Shown: piece by piece, positions 23,770 through 36,111 of the stretch
How positions within the stretch are numbered: position 1 is the first letter of the stretch
Layout: every line of letters begins with the position of its first letter
From: Thalassia testudinum
Taxonomy: Eukaryota > Streptophyta > Magnoliopsida > Alismatales > Hydrocharitaceae
DNA length: 64,000 nucleotides
Direction of reading: 5' to 3'
NCBI GenBank assembly: GCA_037157565.1
Contig: JAZHRO010000036.1
Coordinates: 130,952,001 to 131,016,000, forward strand
Notes under the pieces: model-generated
Databases searched by the model: none
Seen by the model: the letters and a program-made list of their open reading frames with translations, nothing else
Told to the model about the DNA's origin: nothing
Translations under genes and position numbers: made by a program

Positions 23770-24228
23770 CTCAGACATTTGGTGGATAGATTCGAGAACT
23801 ACTATTCACATTAGTGTGTCTGTGCAGGGTTGTCTAAGTTGTCGAATGCCAAGTGATGGTGAAAGATACATCTATATGGGTAGTAGCAAGAAGGTGGAAG
23901 TAGAAGCCATTTGCAGATTTCAGGCTATCACTGACTACCAGTCACCAATTAGATTTGAAAGAAACTTTCATTGTACCATCATTTAGACGGAATTTAGTTT
24001 TTGTTTATATAGTGGACAAATTTGGTTATTCTTTTTCATTTGGAGATAGACAATTTCAGTTGTTTGTTAATTCAAAGTTAGTTGGTTTTGGTTCTTTGTA
24101 TGTCAGTGATAAATTATATATGTTGCATACATTTTCTTCCAATTTAGAAACCTTTAATGCAACTTTAAGTGATACAAAGCGTAAAATAACTCAAGAGAAT
24201 TCCGCTTTACTCTGGCATAAACAGAGAA
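23770..24228 (+). pseudogene. Copia protease and gag-pre-integrase fragment
   Basis: After the knuckle, remnants of the protease region are readable ('TTIHISVSVQGCLSCRMPSDGERYIYMG'-like segments in changing frames), then an open stretch from 23,955 with ETFIVPSFRRNL, KFGYSFSFGD, GSLYVSDKLYMLHT and finally ENSALLWHKQR. The last motif is the start of the gag-pre-integrase domain, normally followed by a 'GHIS' motif. The reading is cut there by the LTR that starts at 24,229. The catalytic DSG itself is lost in the decay around 23,790. Confidence 0.7.
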
Positions 24229-27200
24229 TGTGATGGGAACACCATCATAGATCCTAACTGGCCACTTTTAGTCAAGTTTGATGGATAAATGCTCCTGCAT
24301 AATCATCTGAGGGTCATAATGACATAATATTCTGATTTAAGAAGAAAATAAGGAATTATGGTTAATTCTGCAATTTTAACAGCATATCATGTACATAGAA
24401 TAACCACAGGGTTTGTTAATGGTAAATTGAATGTCAAATGAGCATTATCAGGGGTAAATTGAAGGCCAAATGAGCATTAAAGTCTAATAAGAGGGTCCAT
24501 ACAGACAGAGACGGGATTTTACACATTTCGAGAATGGAATCATAACAATAAACCCTAATTTCATTCTCACTTAAATTAATAAGGTTCTGGTCAAGATAAA
24601 ATTCATCTAACCCTCTCAAAATTCATAGAAAAATATTCTATGAGGTTTGATACCCTTTTTTTGACCATTCAAACCTATTTTAACCTTGAACAGAGTCTCA
24701 GACGAAAGTTTACCTTAATTTGAGTTTTTACGCAAATTGCCCAGTCAAATTTGGTAAAAACTGAAATTAGACTTCATCATTAGATTCCTTGGGTTCAAAT
24801 TAGGCTTTTATCAAAATTTAGATCCAATTAGAACCCATTGTGACCTAGTTCGCAATATAGCCCTTCAAAACTCTATTTCTTACATTTAGCCCCTTAGGTT
24901 TCAAAATATTTGCATTTAACCCCCTAACTTCTTATTGTTCCCTTCAAAAAGGTCCCTACCGCCATTAATAGTGTGAACCCAAAGCTTGTGACCTTCAATA
25001 TGAGATTTCTCCCTGATTTCTCGACCCAATCACTCCAAAATTGGAGGGATTGATCTTGAGGACTTTCCCAATTAGTTGAACCACATTATGGATCTTGATT
25101 TGGACCATAGAACTCATGCGAACTCCACGATTTCAGGGATCTTCTTCCTTGAAAATACGAGCTTCTCAAGCTTCTTCCGAAGCTTGGGAGCTGTCCTTAG
25201 ACCTATAAAAGGAGCCCCATCACAAGGCCTTGCTCCTTAGCAAGTTTTTGGCTTAGAAATCTTCTTCTTCTACCTCTGGCCTGCTCCAAGCTTGCTCTGG
25301 TGACCTCCTTCCTCTGGCTTCCTCGCCCGCTACCACATACCATAGGCAGCGGGAAAAGCTTCATCTCTTCCTTCTGCACCTCGCCATACTTGCAAGGAGC
25401 TCTCCGGCCCCTTCCTCCGGCCCCTTCCTCATCGCCATCTTCATCTCCGGAGCTTCTTCATCTCCAACGCTGGCCAATCATAACCGGCACCATCTCTGCT
25501 CTCAGTTCATCTGCAACAACTCCCCTTCGACTCCTCTCCTTCCCCTAACTCTATTCACACCCTTAGACTTTAGGTTGGCACGCACATACGACTGCCCCAC
25601 CGTTGCCTTCCCCAGCTTCGGCGAGCACGCACGCCCTCCATAGATCACCAACTACTCCACCAACACTCCCAAAACCTCTGCCACTCCACGCTCACCAAGA
25701 CCCCTCAAGAAATTTAGGGATTCACGCCCTCGACACCTCCACCGAACACACCTTTTTCCATTCACCATCTCCGACTTCGTCAGCCCTCCACACGCCTCCT
25801 CACCACACGCAACACCCACCAACACCTCACCTCTTCCAGGATAAGCTTCTGAACTGTTCTAATAGGGCTGAGAGGCCGTACTTGGTGCTTTAAGTATCTG
25901 TTGGAGCACTGTCACCGCCACCTCCTTCTCCGGCTCCATCCACCATCTCCCAGCCGTGTTCTTCATCACAACAACTCCCAGCCGCTGCGGAGCACCTCCA
26001 GGTTTCCTCCCAGGCCAACAATTGAAGCTGCCAGGGCCTTCATCCTAAATCAGAAGCAACACCACCTACAGCTCATGCAAGGAGAAGGGTGGGACATTAG
26101 TCCCACAACATGGACTGAAGTGCTCAAAGCTATGCATATAAGGAAAAAGTGTTCTCTGTTGTTTACCCGAGTTTGAGTTGAGAGAAGAGAAAGAGAATCA
26201 GAGAGAGGGGGGCAAGTTTTGCTCTACCTTGGGATCCGTGCCCTCTCCTTCTCTCAACACTTGGCCTCTGCAGGCTTTGTGCGAGGCCCTTGTGCCTCTG
26301 TTGGGTGTTGCTGTTGTGCCTTTTCTTTGAGGCTTTCTAAAAGGCTCTTGTGCCTGATTAGCCCATATTTGTGGGCTATTTAAGTATGTGAATGCCTGAA
26401 CATTAAGATATCTTTAAGATTTAGTTAACGTGCATTAGGATGTAAATAAATTAATTTATATTTTTAGTTTGATTGCATAATTCATGCATTGCATTCATAT
26501 GCATTTAGAGTTGACTTAGTTAACCAATTGGTGCATTACATGCATTATTTTGGGTTTAACATAGAATTTAAGGGTTTGTGCATAAATAATCCTAATATTT
26601 TATTTTATTATATTTCTCTTCTTCTTCACAGGAAACAACTCTGCTTCCTTCTCCAGCTATATCTCCTTAATGGTTGTAAGAAGTCAATCTGCTCTCGCCT
26701 CTCCCATTCCAATCCATGCAGCCGCAGCTACAAAGGAGGAGGAGGGCCTGTCATGCTGAGGAGGCCTCCACGTCGACCCAATACCGTGCTTCACCTCCAT
26801 CACAACCGACCTCAACTGTGGCAGCACGACTCCACCACCGTGGACGTGTGGTGTGATAGCCCACACCGCCAATCGGAGCCTTTGCATCACCGTGCTTCAT
26901 CTGGAACAACACCATCACCACCACCTTTCCCATTCATCTTCTTCCTCGCGCTTCACCTGCAACATCAAAAACAAACCCAACATCCATAAACCAATAGCCA
27001 CACCACCTCTTGCCTCCTTGTGCTCAACTCTCCCTGCCACACACGCACCACCCTAGGCATCACCCTCTCTGCGCACCCTGCTCGCACCTAGTAGGCCCTC
27101 TCCTCCACGCTTCCCCTTCCCACGCGTGGCCAACAACGTACCCATGCACACCTCCAGTAGGCCAGCAGTGTGCCCCCATGCACGGCCAGCAACTCCCCTC

Positions 27201-27835
27201 GTCGCACCTCCACCCACACTCGCGCGCCTCTTCGTGCGCACATAACAATAGTAGCCACCACACGTGCCCCTCTTCAGCAACTCCAACAGCAGCAGTAGGC
27301 CGTCAAAACCCACAACCTCTGTCACTCTATCCGACCACCGACGTCCGCTATTCACCATGCCACCGACTCCACCGAGAAGCCCTCGCTCCTCTCCAACTTC
27401 GGTGAGCTCCTCACGGCCGATGCTCCCTCTCGTGCGTAGTAGCTCGCTAATGGAGATGACCTATTTTGGGTTTCATTTCTTATTACATTCAATTCCATTA
27501 CCACATTTGATTTTTGATTTATTAATTAAACATTGTGGTTAGTTTATGCAAAAAACCTTCCTTTTTCTCATAATTGCGATTTTAGCATTAGCACTTGTTG
27601 TTTGGTTAATCTGAAAGCAGTTTTGATTCTGTTTCTTGACAAAATTAATCGTGAACATTTATTTTTGACCCATGAGAGTTTTGATAGGTTGGTGCCTCTC
27701 TGTGGACATGACCTACTCTTATCTCGAGTGGTTTAATTTTAATTCAATACTTTGATTAGTCGATTTTCCACCACTTAGAAATACAAACAACAAATTATTT
27801 TAATTATCATCTTGTTAAGTGAAAGTCATCTTTTC
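24229..27835 (+). repeat. Athila/Tat-type Gypsy LTR, plus strand
   Basis: It begins TGTGATGGGAACACCATCA inside a Copia coding region and ends ...TTTTCCA just before a tRNA-Asp-like PBS, giving TG/CA ends and about 3.6 kb. A TATA box, CTATAAAAGGAGC, lies at about 25,204. The U3 half is colinear with 14,926-15,733 (same strand) and with 31,276 downward (opposite strand). A second module near 26,090 (AGTCCCACAACATGG, GCATATAAGG) also recurs in the inverted copy. Proline/serine-rich frames at 25,300-27,500 lie in the CT-rich transcribed part and have no protein homology that I recognise. The length may include a small nested insertion. Confidence 0.6.
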
Positions 27836-27858
27836 CAATGGCATCATTGTCGGGGAGG
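27836..27858 (+). other. tRNA-Asp-like primer-binding site
   Basis: ATGGCATCATTGTCGGGGAGG resembles the Athila/Tat PBS TGGCGCCGTTGCCGGGGA, the complement of plant tRNA-Asp, with several C-to-T type changes. It places the internal region to the right. Confidence 0.6.
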
Positions 27859-28829
27859 CAATGAGCCTGATAAACTCGCAGTCATTCATTTGTTCATGCG
27901 GATTTAAATTTTTGAGGCATATTTAATTTGTTCTATCCGGTTCATGCAAGGTACCTCTGTGAGAATCATCGCACTTGCCTCAGCATCTTTGCATTGTGGA
28001 CCTTGGGCCACACTCTTCACCAGGAGACATCTTACCGCACCTACGAGGAGGAGCTTGGCATCTTGGTGGACCTTGTCTCCACCAATCTGGAGGAGAAATT
28101 CTTGAGGATAGGAGCTTCATAGTTATTTTCCTCTACTTTTGCATTTAGACAGGCTTAGACTTTAGGATTTCTTGCATTCATTATTTGGGACCCTTATTCT
28201 GGGGTCATATTTTTAGGGGTTTATTCCCCGATTTTGTTTTAGGCCCATGTTGAGTAATCTTTTCGAGAGCTTGTTCCCATTTATTTAGGAAATAGGTTTT
28301 TCATTTTCTTTTGTGGAGTTTATCCTTTCTTGTTTACACTTAAGTAGTGTAGAAAAAAAAAAAAAGAAGCACGAGCTACCTGCTAGAAGCTACCTGCCCT
28401 TAGGTCGACATTTAGGATTGTATGAGCACCATCTAGACTTTATTTTCTGCATTGCGTGCATTCTCGCATCGTTGATTGCTGGAAGCAAGGTACGCATCCA
28501 CTTACTTTGTATCCATATCTTGATAACGCATTTGCATTTGGACTTAATTCCTAAACCACATAATTTGTCTTGAAATGATCTAACAAGTGGTCACATTACA
28601 TTTCTGAAAAGGACTAATTAAAGGAGGAACATATTAAAACCTAAGAACTTGATTTGAGACATTGTTCTGTGGTTCAAAGATTAAAAAAAAGAAAATTTAG
28701 TGAATGCACATGTGTATGGCATTTTTTTTGCATTGAAGCACGCACTCTAGACACTCTGTTAATGCGCTAAATTGATGTTTTAAAAGTAATGCGTTGTAGT
28801 ATAGTCAATAAATCTCGTAGAACACTTAA
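27859..28829 (+). other. Leader of the Athila/Tat-like element
   Basis: Non-coding sequence between the PBS and the inverted LTR copy. The frames at 27,928-28,122 and 28,313-28,573 lack recognisable domains. The right boundary is approximate. Confidence 0.4.
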
Positions 28830-31276
28830 ATTTATAGCTCGAAAGAAATTCCGAGGTCGAATGCAGGGAGCAATATAGCAATTTATCTTAAGATCACAAT
28901 TTTAAGCAAGAATATAGCAATGTAATAACAATTTCAAGTACAAATGATATAGATATAAATTCAAGAGTCAATGTAACAAAAAGATTAGGGTAAAAATGGT
29001 GATTTGAATCACCAAATTACCCTATTACAATTATACTTAATTAATGCAATAGTATCAATCAACCAAATGCCACGTCAACTTAAGTGCTACAGTGTCTCAG
29101 AACAAGCAACAGAGGCAAAGGTCTCTCTTTTTCCTTCAGGCCTCAGGGAGAGGTACAGTTATAGCACAACACCAACAGAGGCGAAGGCCTCTTCAGATTT
29201 CGCTACGGGTAGAAAGCAGCAGAGGGAAAAAACCCCCCCTCTCTCTCTTTCTCTTCACTCTCAGATCGGGCAAACCAGACCAGACCTAGGTAACTGGACA
29301 ATCGAATCAGGACACAGACCCGCAAGGAGTGAGCGAGGGCATAGTAGGGACCTGACCCTAATGACTTGAAGGCGATAAGCCCACATCACTTTTTGCCTAT
29401 ATGCGCTGTTAGAGGCACCACAGTTCACAATGTGGGACTAATGGCCCATGTTTTCCTGGCGTGGTAGTTGCAACTGATGTGGTGTCTGATTGGGGACAAA
29501 AGCTGCCCTGGCATCAGGAATTGGTGACCTGGGAGGCCTCCTGGGACTGGGCCACACCACCTGGGAGTGGTAATGACGAAGAACACGACCGGAGAAATGT
29601 AGCTAAAGCTGGAGATGACGGTGGCGGCAACGAAGCTCCGACGTATACCTGAAATGCAAAATATAGCCTCTCGACCTTATCAGAAAAGCTCAAGAGGATC
29701 ACCAGCTGTCAGCGAGTGCAATGGTGGTTGTGGCATCGCGTGCGAGTGGGTGTGGAGGCCTGATGACCTCGAGAAGGTGGTGCGGAGGCATGTGTGTCGG
29801 GTGGAAGCATTGAGTGGCCAATCCCCTTAATTGCTTGAGGGGTTTTGGTGGGCGAGGAATGGCGAAGGTGTAGGGACCGGTGGCAGGCGATTTGGTGTAG
29901 TAGAGCGAGTGTGCGTGCTCGCCAGAGTGCGGCCAAAGTTGGGGAAGGTGACAGTGAGGCAGTTGTGTGAGCGTGCAAATGTGGTCTTTAAGTGGGTGAG
30001 TTGGGTTAGAGGAAGGCAAGGAATTGAAAGAAGGAGGTTATAGACGATGCGAGGATGGAGGCAACGCCGGCCATGATTGGCTGGCGCCAGAGACGAAGCT
30101 GCTCTGGTGAGGGTGAGACGGTGAGGAAGACTTGAGGGAGAGGCGTCGGCTGGTATGACGTGATGCAGAAGAAGGAGAGGAAGGCAAATCCGTCGCCGAT
30201 ATTGCAAGCGGACGATGAGGTTGGTCGGAAAAGGTCACTGGATGTCGTGGAGCTTTTCAGCTATAGAGGAGGGATGAAGTAGAGGGATTCAGGCCGAAAA
30301 CGAGCATAGAGATGACGGTTTGTCCTCAAGGGTCTTTAAATAGGTCTCAGGGGGTGCTAGAAGCTTGGAAAATTCGCTGGAGTAGGAAACCCACATCTCT
30401 CACCCGTTTGCATGAGAGATTGGGAAAGAGATGGAGCCCAAGAATATGTTCAAATCGTGGAGAAATCTCTTAGGAATCTTTCTTCCAAATTTGGAAGAGA
30501 TTCAGCATGAAATTAGGGAGACAGCTCTGATTGAAGGTCGCCGAAGTTGTAGGAATAGGACTTCTGCATTCATGGAGGCGGTGGGGACCTTTTGGTGAAG
30601 AAGACAACAAAGATAGGAGCCTATTTGTAATGAATTTTAAAATCTAGGGGTACTTGTGAAATGGAAAGAATCAAACAGGACTGAAATGCAAACTAGGTCA
30701 AGACGATCTTTGATTTGGCCCAAATTTTGGTATAAACCTAATCTGGACCCAAGGAATCCAATGGTAAAGTTGGATTTTAGTTTTGACGTAGTTTGACTGG
30801 GTAATTTATACAAAAATCTAAATTAGGACAATAGTCTGTTTGAGACTTTATTTTAGGTCAAAATATGTTCAAATGATCAAATAAGGATGCCAAACCCTAA
30901 AGAATATTTTTCTATGATTTTTAGAGGGTTTAGATGAATTTTATCCTAACCAAAACCTCAGTTAATTAAGTGGGTCTGTTTTTATGATTTCAGATGTCCA
31001 TTAATTCTTGAAATGTGTGAAAGCCTGCTAATATCTGCATGGACCCACTTATTAGAGTTAAATGCATATTTGACCTTTAGTAACCCCTGAAAATCTCGTG
31101 GTTGTTCTGTATTTGTGATAAGATGGTAAAATTGCAGAAATAACCCAGTTTTCATCTTTTCTTCTCAAAACAGCTTAACCAACCCAAGAGACCTTCTAAC
31201 TGATATGTAGGAGCTTTTATTGACTTTATCAAACCAAATTGAGCTAGTTATGGCTCGTGATGGTATTCCCATCACA
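28830..31276 (-). repeat. Inverted copy of the Athila/Tat-type LTR
   Basis: On the minus strand it starts TGTGATGGGAATACCATCA at 31,276, matching the plus-strand LTR start at 24,229. It follows the same order: TCTGCAATTTTA, GGTCCATGCAGA, 'CCCAGTCAAA', a TATA-like TATTTAAAG near 30,340, then the 'ATTAGTCCCACA' and 'GCATATAGGCAAAAAGTG' module near 29,385-29,440. Near 28,850 the minus strand reads CTGCATTCGACCTCGG, typical of Athila/Tat leaders, so the inner LTR end must lie somewhat above this; a PBS is not visible. Frames in 29,700-30,240 are arginine/proline-rich products of the GC-rich leader and not genes. Confidence 0.55.
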
Positions 31277-31740
31277 CTCCTAGGTTGGAACCTCTAAGAA
31301 AGAGCTTCCTATTGCTAGACACTGAGGTGATCCAAACTATATTCTAAAAGTGAGGTTGCCTCTAAACCTTGCAGATTAAGGGTAGTTAAGAAGCACTGCG
31401 AAAGCAACGCTTCAAAGGAAGGGCTTGACCTTATTTGAATCCCTCTTTGCCGTGCTTGGAAGTGACTAAACTCTTTAGTCTTTAGGGAGGACCTCTAAAG
31501 TTCCAGCTAGGTCTTTATTAAGGCATTCTGTAAGTCGACAATAGGTGCGAAATTGATTGGACAATTTGAATTTTCACCTACAATATGAACTAAAGTCGAA
31601 AGCCTAAATTTGTATAAACTTAACAAGTCCTTTTGAATTGTGCTTTTAGTGCATGCTTGGTAAGTGATCTCTTAGGAGGAAACTTGTGTCTGATCCAAAA
31701 CCTGAAAGAATCCTAAAAAGAAACCACCAAAGGGAAGAAA

Positions 31741-33007
31741 TGGCTGGTCTAAGGAGCCTTAAGGAATATTTCATTCCGACCAATCAGCTTGGCTCTACAC
31801 TACGTAGACCTGGAGGGGACAACCCCTATGAGATCAAAAGTAGTACCAAATCCTTGCTGCCCTCCTCTTATGGCACTACGAGGGATGACCCCTACAGGCA
31901 TATAGAGGAATTCACCATGGTCTATTCCCCGGTGAAGCTGCAGGGCATTACTGATGATGCCCAAATGTGGACCCTCTTTCCTTTCTCCCTCAAAGACAAG
32001 GCCAAGTATTGGTATCATACGCTAGATGGTATTAACACTTAGGATGCCTTGAAGAAGGAGTTTTTGAAGCACTTCCCCATGAGCAAAACTAATCACTTTC
32101 AGAGGGAAATTATGAGTTTTTCTCAAAAGGATGGGAAAGCTTTCCATGATGCATGGGACCATTTTAATGATCTTTTGAGACTTTGCAAGCATCACCAGGT
32201 GCCCAAGTGGCAATTGGTTGAAAGGTTCTACACCAGACTTAGTGATTCGCATAGGCTGACTGTGGAAGGGACTTGTGCAAGAACCTTTCTGTCTAAGACT
32301 AAGGATGAAGCTTGGAACTTGTTTGATACTTTGAGTGAGAATTCTATTCACCTAAATTCTGCCAAATTGGATAGAAAACCCACTCTCATGAAAAGAAAGT
32401 TGGAGGAAAATGAGGCTAGGGACACCCAGAATTTAGCCTACCAGATCCAATTATTGAATTAAAATATGGAAAGGTTTATGTCGAGCCTGGGCCAATTCAC
32501 TCCTAGTACCTCCACATCCCAAGCTTTAGGATGCTCCATTTGCCAAGGCAATACACATGCCCCTGTGGATTGCCACTTAGCCTTCCAATTCCCTAAGCTT
32601 GTACAGGTAGACCTGAATGCCGCCTAAGGGTTTCATCCCAGACCTCATAATGTCCCTTTTTCCAACACTTATAACGAGGGATGGAGGAACCACCCAAACT
32701 TCTCATGGAGACAAGGGAATGTCTGAAATTCAGGGAATTATAAACCTCAACCCTTTCAAAACCAACAAATGAACCAACCTCAGACCTTTGCCCAACCAAA
32801 GACCTTTGAGATGGATGAATTGAAGGCGATGTTGAGAACTATGCAGGAAAGCTAAGGTTCCATCCTCCAATCTCATGACAAGGCTATACGTGAAATGAAA
32901 TCACAGATAGACACCTTGTAGAGGCTGTTAGGCAGATGGAGACTAGGAAGCTTCCTAGTGCTGCTGAGGAGAATCCTAAAGGAAAAAGGATTGTCTTTAG
33001 GGAGAAT
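31741..33007 (+). pseudogene. Athila-like gag
   Basis: The reading starts near MAGLRSLKEYFIPTNQ and contains the Athila-type capsid: DDPYRHIEEFTMVY, ITDDAQMWTLFPFSLKDKAKYWY, KKEFLKHFPMSKTN, FQREIMSFSQKDGKAFHDAW and HHQVPKWQLVERFYTRLSD. A TAG at 32,040-32,042 interrupts a position that is usually tryptophan, and TAA ends the frame at 32,460-32,462. Beyond it a knuckle-like CSICQGNTHAPVDC (about 32,530-32,575) and a 'YNEGWRNHPNFSW' segment are still readable, with further stops. Sequence ends at about 33,007, where another LTR-like sequence starts; protease and polymerase are absent. Confidence 0.8.
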
Positions 33008-35830
33008 TGATGAGAAGCTCATCATGGTCTCTAATTACCCCTAATTAACTAATCGTCCTAGTTAATTAGCTAGAAATATGTAAATATATGGGTTAATTAT
33101 TAAATAAGGGTAAAATAGTAAAGGACCTTAAAATAAGTTAAAAATGCTATATTATCATCCAATTAGTATTATTAGTAATTTAATTAATAATTGGACTCGA
33201 AATATTATCAGTAATTTATCTAATTAATGTGTAAACTAACTTAAGTATAATATATAACTAAGTATGTAATAACTTAAGTAACACTACTTAATTAAATAGA
33301 TTAAGATAAAAAGGTCAAAAATGTAAATTCAAGGTCTAAATATAATAATTGTCTTATTTATAATCATATATAAAAAGTTGAAAAAGATTTGAATTAAAAT
33401 AAACCTTGAAAACCTTAGTTTACATTTTAGTCCTTATATTTTATTTCAATCGAGTCCTTATTCTACACTTAGGTCCTCAACTATTGTTACGAATAAGTCC
33501 CTGAAACTTCTTCTTCTTCTTTCCTTCTTCAGCCTCCTCGACGGCTGACATTAGGAGGTGCTTCCACCTTTTGATCACTGCATATCTGATGTCATTCCTT
33601 CCTCTACAAGCTTCTGGAGCTTGTGCTCATCATCTCCTTTTCATCCACCGGTCTGGATGAAGCTACAATCTTATTTTAGGGTTGTGGATAACCTCACCGG
33701 CGTCAGAGAAGACACCGGTGGTTACTCCACTCCTAGCCTCTTCTCCGTCCAGATTCAACCTTCGTCTCAGCCGTCGCCACCTATAAATATCCCTCCACAC
33801 CCTCGATTTCACCAAGTTAGTTCCCTTCCCTCTTCTTCACTGAGCTAACCGATAGGCTATTCTTTCCATACTCCGGCGACCTTCCTCCGCTTCATCCATT
33901 TTCCTCCATCCATCTTTGATTACTCTGGATCTCCACCGACGTCAGCAAAGTCTCCTAACGCAATGCTGACTAGGAGCTCCTCTGCTTCACTTCACAAACG
34001 CCCACCGAACTTCTTCCTTCAACCCTCTGATTTCCTCCTCCGTTATGGACCATCGACGGAGATCTTCTACCTCCTTCGTCCAGGTAACAGTAGGTTAGGT
34101 AAGTAGATTAGTTAGGTTAGTTAGTTAGGTAGATTGGATAGGTGTAATGCTAAGTTTCTCGTTCATCTTCTCCAGCTCCGACGAGCTCCTTGAGCTTGTC
34201 AGGAGCAAATATTTTGTCTTTTTAAGTCATTGATCACCTTCTTAAATCATTCATGAACATTTCTATCACTTTTAATCACTGAATTGATCATATATTCGCC
34301 TAAACCACATCTACCTTCACCACTGCGTCTGCTATCCATGGTGGAAGTGGTTGAGCTTACCCCACATCCATTGGGGCTCCCCATCACTTATCCATCACTT
34401 AAGGGCCCCTATCCTCGCTTTAATTTAAGTAATTACCTTCTATAACTTAAACGCGTATTTAATTTAATCTCCAAAGCTTACTATCAATGGTGGCTCAGGA
34501 AGACTTCAAATCATTAATTATCCACCTATAAACCATCACAACCTCATTTTGACTTGTTTTCTCCACTCAATTGAGTGGGAAGCAAGTCCTGAGCCTAATC
34601 ACATTCAAAACTTGCCTACTGTGAATTCACTACATAATTTTCACTTTATGGATAATTGACGAAATTAATGTGCTACTGAGGTCCCTTATGACCTCAGGAA
34701 GTTATTTAGATCATCAATGGCACAATTTTATATCATCTGCACATTTTAGCCTTTTTCTGGACTCACCGGATCTCCGACGAGCTCCGGCGAGTCAAAAGAG
34801 CTCTTCAGACCATAAAACTTAGTGTGAAGCTCCAGATCTCTGATTTGAAGTTCACTGATCATGCTGAAGTAGTTTATTTGAGGTTTTAATGCCTGGAGCT
34901 TCTGTTAGATCTTTATCTTCTCCAACTCCGGCAGAGTTGGAGATGGTTGTTAGTTAGGGTTTAAGCCTCATTTAAAAGGTCTAAAAGCATCAGCAACTTG
35001 CTCTGAGACTATTCCATTGTGTCAATCTTTGAGATTGACATTGGTTTGTTCTGTCAAACAAACTCATCTAGAATCTCAGGAGATAGGCCTTCAACCCTAG
35101 GAATCTTAACTGAATCATCATTTTGAGGGTTTGAATTGGTATTAATTTCCTTTGTAATGGTTAAATTCAGAAAGTCAAAATTCGAGGCTTCATGGTTAAC
35201 CTAAAGTCTGATTCTTGGATTTGTGATTCAATTAGACAAATTGAAGAGTTCAATATGTTCCTATGATGTTTATAGTTGATTCAAATGCAATTTGGATGAG
35301 TTCTAATTAATTCTATAGAAGAAATTGAATTCTGTTTAGTTTGGGTTATTTTTGAACCCAAACTAACGACAGTGAATTTGTGATGAGATTCAAATGGATA
35401 ATTTGCCCAGATAGATTCTTAACAACCTCTAAAGGTTGTTTGAACTGATTCATTAGGTCTTTAGCTGTCTGTTGGAACTTTCAGAACTTGAATTGTAGTT
35501 CTGAAACTCCCTGGCAAAGCTTTTTAGCTTTTGCACCATCCTGAAAGTTTCTTAAAGGTTCTCACCTTCACCAACAGCTGCGGAATCACCCTTTGAACCT
35601 ATTCAACACCTCATCTGGAGGTCAAATACCCTTCTGCAGATTAATTTAGCCGTAGTGAACCCAGGTCTTTTGCCCTTCAAATCGAAGAGCTAAACCTTCC
35701 CTGAGTATCAAATTGATACTTTAATCATGTAGATCAACCTAAGATCTTTCCCGCAAGCCTTCATTCACTAGGAACAGAGCTCTGAGCTGGCTGGAATCAT
35801 TAAGTGAAGTTCGGACAGGGAGGGGGAAAC
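33008..35830 (+). repeat. LTR-like non-coding sequence
   Basis: It begins TGATGAGAAGCTCATCA directly after the broken Athila gag, similar in form (TG plus short inverted repeat) to the LTR start at 24,229. A TATA box CTATAAATATCCC lies at about 33,781, followed by CT-rich leader sequence and a splice-donor-like CAGGTAACAG near 34,081. No end, PBS or coding region is recognised. I infer an old LTR plus leader. Confidence 0.4.
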
Positions 35831-36111
35831 ATAGTCCCACATCGGTGGAACTGGAGCGGCCGCCTTGATATAAAAGTGATTTCTGAGCATATGGGTGTGT
35901 GTGTGTGGGCGTGTGCGTTGCACGTGCCCAGGTGTGTGTGCACCTGTGGGCGTGCGAGTGTGGGCCCATGAGGGCGTGTGCATGAGGCTTGGGAGGACGT
36001 GAACCGGATGGGCTCAAGTCAATGCGAACCGGAAATAAACCGAACTAAATAAAAACCAGGCTTGGACCCAGTAGGGTCTGGTCCTACCCTGAGAGGGGTG
36101 CTGTGTATCCC
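35831..36111 (+). other. LTR-like promoter remnant with GT repeat
   Basis: AGTCCCACATCGG, TATATAAA-like GATATAAAAGTG (about 35,867) and a (GT)n-rich stretch (35,893-35,950) resemble the R region of a small LTR. It is truncated by copy B at about 36,112. No coding sequence. Confidence 0.35.

Larger units (their letters stand above)
18655..24228 (+). mobile_element. Ty1/Copia element, 5' part (LTR to gag-pre-integrase)
   Basis: The order is LTR (TGTTAGAATC start, interrupted by a LINE), PBS-like TGGTATCAAAAC, a long leader that may contain another LTR, a UBN2-type gag, a CCHC knuckle, protease region, and the gag-pre-integrase start ending in 'ALLWHKQR'. At 24,229 an Athila-type LTR begins, so integrase, reverse transcriptase and RNase H are not present here. 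Multiple stops and frameshifts make it non-functional. Confidence 0.75.

Noticed and set aside
25300..27542. Proline/histidine/serine-rich frames that might suggest a small secreted or extensin-like gene
   Set aside because: They lie in the CT-rich transcribed part of an LTR whose inverted copy (28,830-31,276) does not keep the same frames; no signal peptide or domain recognised.
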